From NCBI GenBank assembly GCA_024684455.1, contig JAIKWU010000036.1, forward strand, positions 1-64,000: a DNA stretch of 64,000 nucleotides, given 5' to 3'. Below the pieces are notes generated by a model, which was given only the letters and a program-made list of their open reading frames with translations, did not search any database and had not been told where the DNA came from. Made by a program: the position numbers and the translations under genes. Source of the stretch: Bacteroidaceae bacterium. GTDB taxonomy: Bacteria > Bacteroidota > Bacteroidia > Bacteroidales > Bacteroidaceae. This document shows positions 57,116 through 64,000 of this stretch, piece after piece (the first letter of the stretch is position 1; the number at the start of each line of letters is the position of its first letter).

Positions 57116-58135
57116 TTATCGCATCAGGAACGAGAAGTTGTGTACGTTCTTCAGCGCAATGCCAGTACCCTTTGCCACGCTGTGCAACGGGTCTTCAGCC
57201 ACCTTGAACTCAATCTTAATCTTGTCCGTCAGACGCTTATCCAGTCCGCGCAGCAGGGCACCACCGCCTGTAAGCCAAATGCCGTTCTTCACGATGTCGG
57301 CATACAGTTCTGGCGGTGTGTTCTCAAGGGCTGAGAGCACAGCCGTCTCAATCTTGGCGATGGTCTTGTCGATGCAGTGGGCAATCTCCTGATAGTTGAC
57401 CGACAGGTGCATCGGCAGCGCGGTGATGCGGTTCGGGCCATGCACAAGATAGTCCTCTGGCGGATTCTCCAGTTCGGTCAGTGCCGAACCGACGTTAATC
57501 TTGATACGTTCAGCCATACGTTCGCTGACTTTGACGTTGTGCTGACGGCTCATGTAGTCCTGTATGTCGGCAGTGAGCTCATCACCCGCCTCGCGGATGC
57601 TGCTGTTCGTCACGATGCCACCGAGCGAGATGACGGCAATCTCAGTCGAGCCGCCGCCGATGTCAACGACCATGTTGCCTTCTGGTGCTTCGACGTCGAG
57701 GCCCACACCGATAGCCGCCGCCATAGGCTCGAAGAGCAGATAGACATCGCGTCCGCCGGCATGTTCCGCACTGTCGCGCACGGCACGCAGTTCCACTTCC
57801 GTTGCACCCGAGGGTACGCCGATGACCATGCGTAGCGATTGTGAGAAGAGGTGGTGTCCTGTCTTCATCATCTTGATCATGCCCTGCATCATCACTTCGC
57901 ACGCCTTGAAGTCGGCAATCACACCGTCGCGCAGCGGACGGCACGTCTGAATGTTCTCGTTTGTCTTTTCATACATCATCTTCGCCTGCGTACCCACCGC
58001 AATCATCTTCTTCGTGTTGCGGTCCAGGGCAACGACCGACGGCTCGTCCACCACAATCTTACCGTTGCAGGTGATGATGGTGTTCGCCGTACCGAGGTCC
58101 ATGGCGATATCCTGTGTCAAACTAAAAAATCCCAT
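57116..58135 (-). CDS. mreB: Rod-shape determining protein MreB
   Basis: A 339-aa bacterial actin. The ATP-binding motifs are DLGTANTIITCNGKIVVDEPSVVALD at the N-terminus, MVVDIGGGSTEIAVISLGGIV in the centre and GIWLTGGGALLRGLDKRL near the C-terminus. It forms membrane-associated filaments that direct side-wall synthesis. It follows the purH-domain gene by 28 bp of AT-rich repeat and leads the mre-mrd genes. Confidence 0.97.
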   Translation of the reverse strand: MGFFSLTQDIAMDLGTANTIITCNGKIVVDEPSVVALDRNTKKMIAVGTQAKMMYEKTNENIQTCRPLRDGVIADFKACEVMMQGMIKMMKTGHHLFSQSLRMVIGVPSGATEVELRAVRDSAEHAGGRDVYLLFEPMAAAIGVGLDVEAPEGNMVVDIGGGSTEIAVISLGGIVTNSSIREAGDELTADIQDYMSRQHNVKVSERMAERIKINVGSALTELENPPEDYLVHGPNRITALPMHLSVNYQEIAHCIDKTIAKIETAVLSALENTPPELYADIVKNGIWLTGGGALLRGLDKRLTDKIKIEFKVAEDPLHSVAKGTGIALKNVHNFSFLMR

Positions 58136-58163
58136 TTTTAAGTTAATTGTTAATTGTTCATTA

Positions 58164-58757
58164 TTAATTGTTAAACCAGTCGTGGATGGCTGTGTCGTAG
58201 TGGCTGCTCACACCGAATGCACGGGTGGCAAACCAGCGGCGCTGTTCCTTCGTCGTTTCCGCGCCCTGCTCCTTGACCAGTTTCAGCAGAGGCTCGTACT
58301 CCGCCTTGCTCGGCACGATGACCACGTCGTCGAAGTTCTTCGCTGCCGCACGAATGAGCGAGATGCCACCGATGTCAATCTTCTCGATGATGTCAGCCTC
58401 CACGTTCGTGTTCCGAACCGTCTCCTCGAAGGGATAAAGGTCAACGACGACGAGGTCGATTTCGGGAATCTCATACTGCTGCATCTCCATGCGGTCGCCC
58501 TCGTTCGAGCGACGGCCAAGAATGCCGCCGAACACCTTCGGGTGCAGTGTCTTCACACGTCCGCCCAGGATAGACGGGTACGTGGTCAGCGTCTCCACCT
58601 TCTCACAGGGATAGCCCAGACTCTCGATAAAAGCCTGCGTGCCGCCTGTTGACAGGAACTTCACGCCACAGTCGTTCAGCGCTTTCAGCAACTCGTCGAG
58701 CCCATCCTTGTGATAGACCGACACGAGTGCCGTCTTCATCCTTTTTACATCTTTCAT
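58164..58757 (-). CDS. purH: Stand-alone IMP cyclohydrolase (PurH N-terminal) domain
   Basis: The chosen ATG (58757; 58739 is also possible) gives 197 aa. It corresponds only to the N-terminal MGS-like cyclohydrolase domain of bifunctional PurH: KTALVSVYHKDGLDELLKALN, KFLSTGGTQAFIESLG, SILGGRVKTLHPKVFGGILGRR, VVVDLYPFEETV and EKIDIGGISLIRAAAKNF. It ends at HDWFNN, about where the AICAR transformylase domain would begin. The stop codon lies in an AT-rich repeat also present at 41380. The missing half must be elsewhere or replaced by another formyltransferase. First gene of the mre operon. Confidence 0.9.
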   Translation of the reverse strand: MKDVKRMKTALVSVYHKDGLDELLKALNDCGVKFLSTGGTQAFIESLGYPCEKVETLTTYPSILGGRVKTLHPKVFGGILGRRSNEGDRMEMQQYEIPEIDLVVVDLYPFEETVRNTNVEADIIEKIDIGGISLIRAAAKNFDDVVIVPSKAEYEPLLKLVKEQGAETTKEQRRWFATRAFGVSSHYDTAIHDWFNN

Positions 58758-58800
58758 ACCTTTTCTACTTATTAAGAGTTTACACACGCGTTTTGAACTG

Positions 58801-58808
58801 CAAAGTTA
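58801..58808 (-). promoter_or_regulatory. -7 box of the purH-mre-rodA operon
   Basis: TAACTTTG followed by CA on the minus strand, 43 bp upstream of the chosen ATG. No other -7 box was seen between the genes of the operon. Confidence 0.65.
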
Positions 58809-58921
58809 CTCATTTTTCACGACACGCTTTCCATCCTTATACAACTTTTTGATGCCGACCGCACATTTTTTTATTTTTCGACCCACTTTGCCATTTCTGA
58901 ATAGACAATCCGAACATATCT

Positions 58922-58999
58922 CCAAGTGCTTGGCGTGAAAACGCTAAGTGCTTAGCGTACGAACGCCAAGTGCTTAGCGTGTTTTTTCCAAGCACTCCG
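58922..58999. repeat. 22-bp-period palindromic array H (4 units)
   Basis: Cores at 58922, 58944, 58966 and 58988, exactly 22 bp apart: three GTG-type and a final CAC-type whose right half has decayed (CCAAGCACTCCG). The last linker is CGTGTTTTTT. Confidence 0.9.
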
Positions 59000-59102
59000 A
59001 CATGCATGTCTGTCACACCCTGTCTGCCCGTCTTCTTCTCTTATACAAAACATTCAAAATGTTTCAAAATTCCGTCAAACTTGTATTTTTTGTAAAAAAA
59101 CA

Positions 59103-59135
59103 TTTGTTCTAATGACTAATATCTCCTTAACTTTG
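59103..59135 (+). promoter_or_regulatory. Promoter of the large GH51 gene
   Basis: TTTG at 59103-59106 and TAACTTTG at 59128-59135 with 21-bp spacing. Confidence 0.65.
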
Positions 59136-59213
59136 CAACCGGAGTTCGGCACTCATTGCAGTCGTACCCCCATCGCTCCTTGCAGAAACTAACAACTAAT
59201 CATCAATACACTT

Positions 59214-62200
59214 ATGAAGAAATTATTCATCACTCTGACACTCCTTGCAGCCTGCGCTTTCATGCAGGCACAAGTGACATTCAATCTCAATGCCGCCCGT
59301 CGTGGATCAGCCATCAACCCGCTCCACTACGGCATCTTCTTCGAAGAAATCAACCATGCAGGCGAAGGAGGTCTGTATGCCGAGATGGTGCGCAACCGCT
59401 CGTTCGAGGAAAATGCCTCGGCTCCCGACTTTTGGAGCACCACCGGCACGGCACAGATGGAACTGGACAAGAGCCTGCCCCTCAACGCCAACAACCCGAC
59501 AGCCCTGAAAGTCACTGTCGACGGTTCGCGCTGCAGCATCATCAACGAAGGATTCTGGGGAATGGCTTTCAGCCGCAACAAGACATACACCGTCTCGTTT
59601 TGGGTACGCTGCTCACGGCCCGACTTCGGAGGCATCATCCGCGTCGAACTGCAAGACAATACAGGCACCTCGGTAGGCGGTACAGCCGTTTCTGGTATCA
59701 CAGACCAATGGCAAAAATTCACCGTCACGATCAAAGCCACAAAGAACGTCACGAACGGACGTCTGGCCCTGTTCCCCTTGCGTGAGGAGGCTACGTTCTA
59801 CTTCGACATGGTCAGCCTCTTCCCACCCACTTTCAAGGATCGTGAAAACGGTTGCCGCATCGGCCTGGCACAGATGCTGGCCGACCTCAACCCCGCCTTC
59901 ATGCGATTTCCCGGCGGTTGCTACGTCGAAGGCAACTGGACAGCCGAGCATCCGCAGTCGAACCACTTCCGATGGAAAGAGACCATCGGCCCCATCGAGC
60001 AGCGTCCCGGACACTTCAACAACAACTGGGGCTATCCCGTCAGCGACGGACTCGGCATGATGGAGTTTCTGCTGCTGTGCGAAGACCTCGACTGCGAACC
60101 GCTCTATGTCGTCAACATGGGCATGGGACATGGCTGGGAAGACCCCAACGTCGAATGGTACATACAGGATGCCCTCGACGCAATCGAGTTCTGCAATGGC
60201 GATGCCGAAACCACAACGTGGGGCCGCCGGCGTGCCGAACTTGGACACCCTGAGCCTTTCAACCTCCGTCTTCTTGAAATCGGCAACGAGAACTACTGGT
60301 TCGGTCCCTACGGCTATCGCTACGGTCTGTTCCGCGAACGCATCGCCGCCCAACATCCCGAAATCATCTTCATTGGCGACGGCGATGGCATCACCTGGGG
60401 ACTCCCCCACCCAGTCGACGCCATCGACCAGCACTACTACATGACACCTGCCTGGTTCACAGGCGAGTACCACCGTTACGACGGCTATCAGCGAGGCACC
60501 TACACCATCTACGTCGGAGAATATGCCGTGACAGGAGCCTGCGGCCATTACGGCAACATGAACGCTGCTCTGGGCGAAGCCGTCTTCATGTGCGGAATGG
60601 AGAACAACAGCGACGTCGTCACGATGACTTCCTATGCACCCATCTTTTGCAACGAAAACAACTACCAGTGGGCCCCCGACATCATCCGCTTCAACAGCAG
60701 CCTGAGTTATGGCACACCCTCTTATTATGTACAGCAAATGATGGCCACCAACGTGGGACGTCAGAACATACGATGGACAGAGGCAAACAACACCTACGAC
60801 ACAGCGAACAAGGTGGGCCTCAGCACCTACGGCACAACCGCAACCTACGACAACCTGCTCGTCACTACACTCGAAGGCGACACGCTCTACTTCAACGACT
60901 TCACCAGCAACAACCTCAGCGACTTCCAGAACAGTGGCGGCACATGGGCAGTAAGCAATGGAAAACTCGCCCAGACCGACCCCAACCTGGCTGGTGGCAT
61001 CCTGGCCCTCAACCGCACCTTCGGCAGCGACTACATCGTAGAGTGCGACGCCGTGAAGACTGGTGGTAACGAGGGATTCCTGCTCTGTTTCAACATCACC
61101 GGAACGAACGACTACGCCTGGTGGAACGTCGGAGGCTGGGGCAACACCAAGCAGGGCGTGGAGCAATGCATGAGCGGCACACGCGGCAACGACGCCGGTG
61201 ACTCGAAAAACATGGACGCCGTGGCCAAAGGACAGAACTACCACCTGAAAGTGCGCGTACAGGGCAACCTGGCACGCTGCTTCCTCAACAACGCCGAGGT
61301 GAACAGCAAGACGCTCACCACCAAGACGCAGAAACTCTATCTCGCCGCCAGCATCGACGACGACACACAGACCCTCTACGTCAAAGTGGTGAACCCTTAC
61401 GAAACGATGCAGACGGCCGTCTTCAACCTGCAAGGCGCCACTTACGAGTTCGGCACAGTCGTGACGTTGAGCAGCGGCAGCGGTTCGGATGAGAACACGA
61501 CCAGCAACCCCAACAAGATTACACCTCAGACCCGCAAACTGACCTCCACACAACTACAAGAACAAGTGCTCACCTACAGCATTCCTGCTCATGGCTTCTG
61601 CATCTTCCGCCTCACAGTAGGGCCGCAGGAGGTCGAGCGTGAAACGCTGCCTGAACCGCTCGTGCTCTATTCCTTCGAAACAAGTCAACCTACCGACGAC
61701 AGCGGTACATGGCCCTACACCCTCCAGGGCGACGGCACGGTGAGCCAACTCTTCGACGGCAGCCACGCCTTCTTCTCATCGGGTACAGGCTACCTCAACA
61801 TGGGCAGCGACATGGCAAACGACGTGCTCAGCCAACTCACGGGCGACTACACCGTGAGCATCGACATCATGCCCACTTCGATGGATCCACTTTGGCACTT
61901 CAGTTGGGCCTACGGCCTGAGCGACGGCACCGAACGCTACATCGGACTGGTCAACAGCCCGAGCAACCGCAACTGGTACTACGAAGTACGCAATTCGCCT
62001 TCCAACACCTCAGTCTATTCCGACGGCGGTCTGCTGACCGAACGCTGGCACAACGTCACCTACACGCAACAAGACGGACTCGGCAGCATCTACATCGACG
62101 GCGTGCTGCTGGGCACGAAACAAGCCGACGGCACACAGCCTTCAGACTTCGCCGCACGTCTCACATCAGCCTGTCTGGCCCGCTCACCCTTCGGAGGCGA

Positions 62201-62483
62201 TGCGCTGATGAGCCAGACCTGGTTCGACGACTTCCAAATCTTTGGCAGCGCACTGAGCGAAGGTCAAGTGGCCACCCTCTACGACCGCACCCTGCGCCGT
62301 GCCACAGCCGACAGTATGCCCACCGCCATCACCACGGCCACTCCAGACCGAAACGACCTGAAAGGCAGCACCTACAGCGGTGTGTTCAACCTGCAAGGCC
62401 AGCGCATTGCCGACACGCCCGACCAACTCACCAACTACCACGGCATCGTCGTATGGCGCGGACGCAAACTGCTGATGCGCTAA
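59214..62483 (+). CDS. Large modular GH51 alpha-L-arabinofuranosidase
   Basis: A 1089-aa secreted enzyme (signal peptide ends at MQAQ). A CBM-like jelly roll (about 70-200) is inserted near the start of the GH51 barrel, whose acid/base is E359 in LEIGNENYW and nucleophile E436 in IYVGEYAVTG, with MRFPGGCYVEG before. At about 550-720 there is a second beta-sandwich (TLYFNDFTSNNLSDFQNSGG, DUF1080/LamG-like) interrupting the C-terminal GH51 sandwich. A LamG-type module lies at about 820-1020, and the last residues form the FNLQGQRI...VVWRGRKLLMR tail. It releases arabinofuranosyl units; the extra modules probably bind polysaccharide. Confidence 0.9.
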   Translation: MKKLFITLTLLAACAFMQAQVTFNLNAARRGSAINPLHYGIFFEEINHAGEGGLYAEMVRNRSFEENASAPDFWSTTGTAQMELDKSLPLNANNPTALKVTVDGSRCSIINEGFWGMAFSRNKTYTVSFWVRCSRPDFGGIIRVELQDNTGTSVGGTAVSGITDQWQKFTVTIKATKNVTNGRLALFPLREEATFYFDMVSLFPPTFKDRENGCRIGLAQMLADLNPAFMRFPGGCYVEGNWTAEHPQSNHFRWKETIGPIEQRPGHFNNNWGYPVSDGLGMMEFLLLCEDLDCEPLYVVNMGMGHGWEDPNVEWYIQDALDAIEFCNGDAETTTWGRRRAELGHPEPFNLRLLEIGNENYWFGPYGYRYGLFRERIAAQHPEIIFIGDGDGITWGLPHPVDAIDQHYYMTPAWFTGEYHRYDGYQRGTYTIYVGEYAVTGACGHYGNMNAALGEAVFMCGMENNSDVVTMTSYAPIFCNENNYQWAPDIIRFNSSLSYGTPSYYVQQMMATNVGRQNIRWTEANNTYDTANKVGLSTYGTTATYDNLLVTTLEGDTLYFNDFTSNNLSDFQNSGGTWAVSNGKLAQTDPNLAGGILALNRTFGSDYIVECDAVKTGGNEGFLLCFNITGTNDYAWWNVGGWGNTKQGVEQCMSGTRGNDAGDSKNMDAVAKGQNYHLKVRVQGNLARCFLNNAEVNSKTLTTKTQKLYLAASIDDDTQTLYVKVVNPYETMQTAVFNLQGATYEFGTVVTLSSGSGSDENTTSNPNKITPQTRKLTSTQLQEQVLTYSIPAHGFCIFRLTVGPQEVERETLPEPLVLYSFETSQPTDDSGTWPYTLQGDGTVSQLFDGSHAFFSSGTGYLNMGSDMANDVLSQLTGDYTVSIDIMPTSMDPLWHFSWAYGLSDGTERYIGLVNSPSNRNWYYEVRNSPSNTSVYSDGGLLTERWHNVTYTQQDGLGSIYIDGVLLGTKQADGTQPSDFAARLTSACLARSPFGGDALMSQTWFDDFQIFGSALSEGQVATLYDRTLRRATADSMPTAITTATPDRNDLKGSTYSGVFNLQGQRIADTPDQLTNYHGIVVWRGRKLLMR

Positions 62484-62512
62484 ACACAACTAACGCATCA
62501 TATTCATTCACC

Positions 62513-62568
62513 CCAGGCGCTTGGCGGTTATACGCTAAGCGCCTGGCGTGTTTTTTCCAAACACCCAG
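62513..62568. repeat. Degenerate palindromic array I (3 units)
   Basis: CCAGGCGCTTGG (62513), CTAAGCGCCTGG (62535) and CCAAACACCCAG (62557) keep the 22-bp period and the CGTGTTTTTT last linker but have diverged cores. It lies between the GH51 stop and the M20 promoter. Confidence 0.75.
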
Positions 62569-62593
62569 AAAGGATCACGCTCGGAAATAATCC

Positions 62594-62631
62594 AATAAAT
62601 TTGGTTTTCCGCTCGCTTAATCGTACCTTTG
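62594..62631 (+). promoter_or_regulatory. Promoter cassette copy upstream of the M20 gene
   Basis: AATAAATTTGG, CGCTCGCTTAATCG and TACCTTTG follow in the same order and spacing as in the copies at 31885 and 31994; the TTTG to -7 spacing is 20 bp. Confidence 0.75.
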
Positions 62632-62652
62632 CAGCATAGAACGTGACAAGAC

Positions 62653-63714
62653 ATGACTTACAGTCCGCAAACACATGAGGCGGTCAGCCTGCTCAAGCGT
62701 CTCATCGCCACACCGTCGGTGAGCCGCGACGAAGGGGCCGCCGCCGAACTCATCTTTCGTTTCCTCCAAGATAAGGGTGCTCGTCCTCAGCGTCTCGGCA
62801 ATAATGTCTGGGCCATCGGCGAGCCTTTCGACCCGACACGGCCGACGATTCTGCTGAATGCGCACATCGACACGGTCCGACCTGTGAGCGGATGGCAGCG
62901 CGACCCGTTCACGCCAGTGCTCGAGGGCGACCGACTCTACGGGCTGGGAGCCAACGACTGCGGAGGCGGGCTGGTGAGCCTGCTGGAGACATTTATAGCC
63001 TCCCTCCAACTTCCCTCGATGGGGGGCGAGCCCGCCGTAAATCTCGTATTCCTGGCCTCTGCCGAGGAGGAAGTGTCAGGCGGCAGTGGCATCGAAAGTG
63101 TGCGCGACCTGTTGCCGAAGATTGACTTTGCCATTGTCGGCGAACCGACAGGAATGCAGCCCGCCATTGCTGAAAAGGGCCTGATGGTGGTCGATGCCGT
63201 GGCACACGGTCGTGCTGGACATGCCGCCCGCAACGAGGGTGTGAACGCCATCGACATCGCCGTGGCCGACATCCAGCGACTGAAAGACCTCGAGTGGAAG
63301 ACGTCGCCGTTGCTTGGTTCCGTGAAGACGACGGTCACCATCATCTCGGCTGGCACACAACACAACGTCATTCCCGACACGTGCCAGTTCACCATCGACG
63401 TGCGTTCAAACGAACTCTATCGGAACGAGGAAATCTTCGCCATCCTGCAGCAGAACCTGCAGAGCGAACTCAAGGCACGTTCGTTCCGCCTCTCGTCGAG
63501 CAGCATCGAAACAGAGCATCCGTTTGTGCAACGCTGCATCGCCCGTGGCATGAAGCCTTTCGGCTCCCCTACCCTCAGCGACCAAGCGCTTATGCCGTGG
63601 CCGTCGCTCAAACTCGGGCCTGGCGACTCTGCACGCTCGCACACAGCCGACGAGTATATCTGTCTGAGCGAAATCGACGAGGCCATCCGTCTTTATTCCG
63701 AACTTCTAAATTAA
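62653..63714 (+). CDS. M20 family deacylase (ArgE-like)
   Basis: A 353-aa metallopeptidase-family amidohydrolase. Metal-site motifs are LLNAHIDTVRP (HxD), GLGANDCGGG (the bridging Asp), ASAEEEVSGG (catalytic EE) and VGEPTG. The dimerisation domain follows with GRAGHAARNEGVNAI, and the last ligand His is in GDSARSHTADEYI. Length and motifs fit acetylornithine or succinylornithine deacetylase; in Bacteroidetes the latter role (ArgE') is established for related proteins. Arginine biosynthesis is the most likely context, but no other arg gene is in the window. Confidence 0.88.
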   Translation: MTYSPQTHEAVSLLKRLIATPSVSRDEGAAAELIFRFLQDKGARPQRLGNNVWAIGEPFDPTRPTILLNAHIDTVRPVSGWQRDPFTPVLEGDRLYGLGANDCGGGLVSLLETFIASLQLPSMGGEPAVNLVFLASAEEEVSGGSGIESVRDLLPKIDFAIVGEPTGMQPAIAEKGLMVVDAVAHGRAGHAARNEGVNAIDIAVADIQRLKDLEWKTSPLLGSVKTTVTIISAGTQHNVIPDTCQFTIDVRSNELYRNEEIFAILQQNLQSELKARSFRLSSSSIETEHPFVQRCIARGMKPFGSPTLSDQALMPWPSLKLGPGDSARSHTADEYICLSEIDEAIRLYSELLN

Positions 63715-63736
63715 AACATCAAAAACGATCAACCTC

Positions 63737-64000
63737 ATGAGCAAAGAAACTCCCACTCAGGGACTCCCTGAGAATGCCTTCCGCCCACTGAAGGAAGGCG
63801 AAAAGTATGAACCAATCATGAAGCCCGGCATGGCCTACTCCGAAGTGAACGCGTGGTCGGTGACGTGGGGCATTCTGATGGCTGTGCTCTTCTCCGCAGC
63901 AGCCGCCTATCTGGGCCTGAAAGTAGGACAGGTGTTCGAAGCCGCCATTCCCATCGCTATCATCGCCGTGGGCGTATCGACGGCAGCCAAGCGAAACAAG
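63737..64000 (+). CDS. OPT family oligopeptide transporter, N-terminal part (runs off window)
   Basis: The reading frame opens at the ATG at 63737 and stays open to the window end, giving 88 residues. A hydrophilic N-terminus (ENAFRPLKEGEKYEPIMKPG) precedes YSEVNAWSVTWGILMAVLFSAAAAYLGLKVGQVFEAAIPIAI, the first helices of bacterial OPT-family transporters. It likely imports peptides or metal chelates using the proton gradient. It begins 22 bp after the M20 gene and probably shares its transcript, which would pair peptide import with hydrolysis. Confidence 0.85.
   Translation, partial: MSKETPTQGLPENAFRPLKEGEKYEPIMKPGMAYSEVNAWSVTWGILMAVLFSAAAAYLGLKVGQVFEAAIPIAIIAVGVSTAAKRNK

Larger units (their letters stand above)
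58758..59213. other. Intergenic region between purH and the large GH51 gene
   Basis: A 456-bp gap between divergent genes containing the purH -7 box, array H, an AT-rich stretch and the GH51 promoter with about 80 nt of leader. No gene is supported. Confidence 0.6.

Noticed and set aside
59613-61553. 646-aa minus-strand ORF
   Set aside because: Antisense shadow of the large GH51 gene; GC-rich codon usage of the real gene keeps the opposite frame open. No motifs.
2985-62568. CRISPR arrays for the 22-bp repeats
   Set aside because: Cores are degenerate 12-bp near-palindromes, the linkers are 10 bp, arrays have 2-5 units, and no cas gene is present.

Overview
The window looks like a chromosomal segment of a Bacteroidales bacterium, most likely a Prevotella-type (Prevotellaceae) plant-polysaccharide degrader. 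The reasons are visible in the sequence. Nearly every gene is preceded by the Bacteroidetes -7 box TAnnTTTG (often followed by CA) with no Shine-Dalgarno sequence. Several protein families are typical of the phylum (DUF4421, DUF4488, DUF1599, BT_3928-type DoxX protein, CxxC-less Mrp). Many proteins carry signal peptides or lipoboxes, and several secreted proteins end in a short 'GxYxVxGRKxxxK' tail. No rRNA, CRISPR array, prophage or transposase gene was seen.

Layout. 1-15.5 kb: a partial GH3 xylosidase and a GH30 hydrolase (minus), then rubredoxin/DUF4421, a sugar nucleotidyltransferase, a zinc-ribbon membrane protein, ilvE-trmB, a secreted GH3 glucosidase with a small secreted partner, and DUF4488-mrp, meeting a U32-family protein and metA on the other strand. 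16.4-18.6 kb: an AT-rich accessory patch with a GIY-YIG nuclease and a small kinase-fold protein. 18.8-32 kb: lemA-DUF2207-pepO, an ABC-F ATPase, a Tat-exported aldo/keto reductase facing a lipoprotein flavodoxin, a GH51 arabinofuranosidase and a short UvrA paralogue. 32-39 kb: rlpA, then the operon DUF1599-BT_3928-tpiA-SPOR-folE-dnaG and a nucleoside deaminase. 39-51 kb: a TlpA-like lipoprotein, rplS, maoC, a second DUF4421 protein, tRNA-Met, surface proteins, a CDF-like protein, a TonB-domain protein, prfB, a CYTH protein and VanZ. 51-64 kb: an NSS symporter, the cell-shape operon purH(N)-mreB-mreC-mreD-mrdA-rodA, a large modular GH51 enzyme, an M20 deacetylase and the start of an OPT transporter.

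The glycosidases (GH3, GH30, GH3, GH51, GH51) together suggest attack on arabinoxylan, arabinan or arabinogalactan side chains, but they are scattered and no SusC/SusD pair is present. The rest is mostly housekeeping: envelope elongation, primase, release factor, ribosomal protein, amino-acid and folate synthesis.

The most unusual content is repetitive DNA. (1) Nine intergenic regions carry arrays of a near-palindromic 12-bp core (CYAAGYRCTTRG), repeated at an exact 22-bp period in eight of them, about two helical turns, with a fixed polarity in most arrays. (2) Paired palindromic elements lie in frame inside dnaG, the U32 gene and the ABC-F gene, and appear to supply the start codon of the CYTH gene; another copy sits between folE and dnaG. 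(3) A 40-bp promoter cassette recurs upstream of uvrA-like, rlpA and the M20 gene. Protein-level oddities include a stand-alone PurH cyclohydrolase domain whose stop codon lies in an AT-rich repeat, a CDF-family protein that seems to have lost most of its transmembrane metal ligands, and an orphan kinase of the type otherwise found in polyvalent proteins of mobile elements. All calls are by eye; no database search was run.
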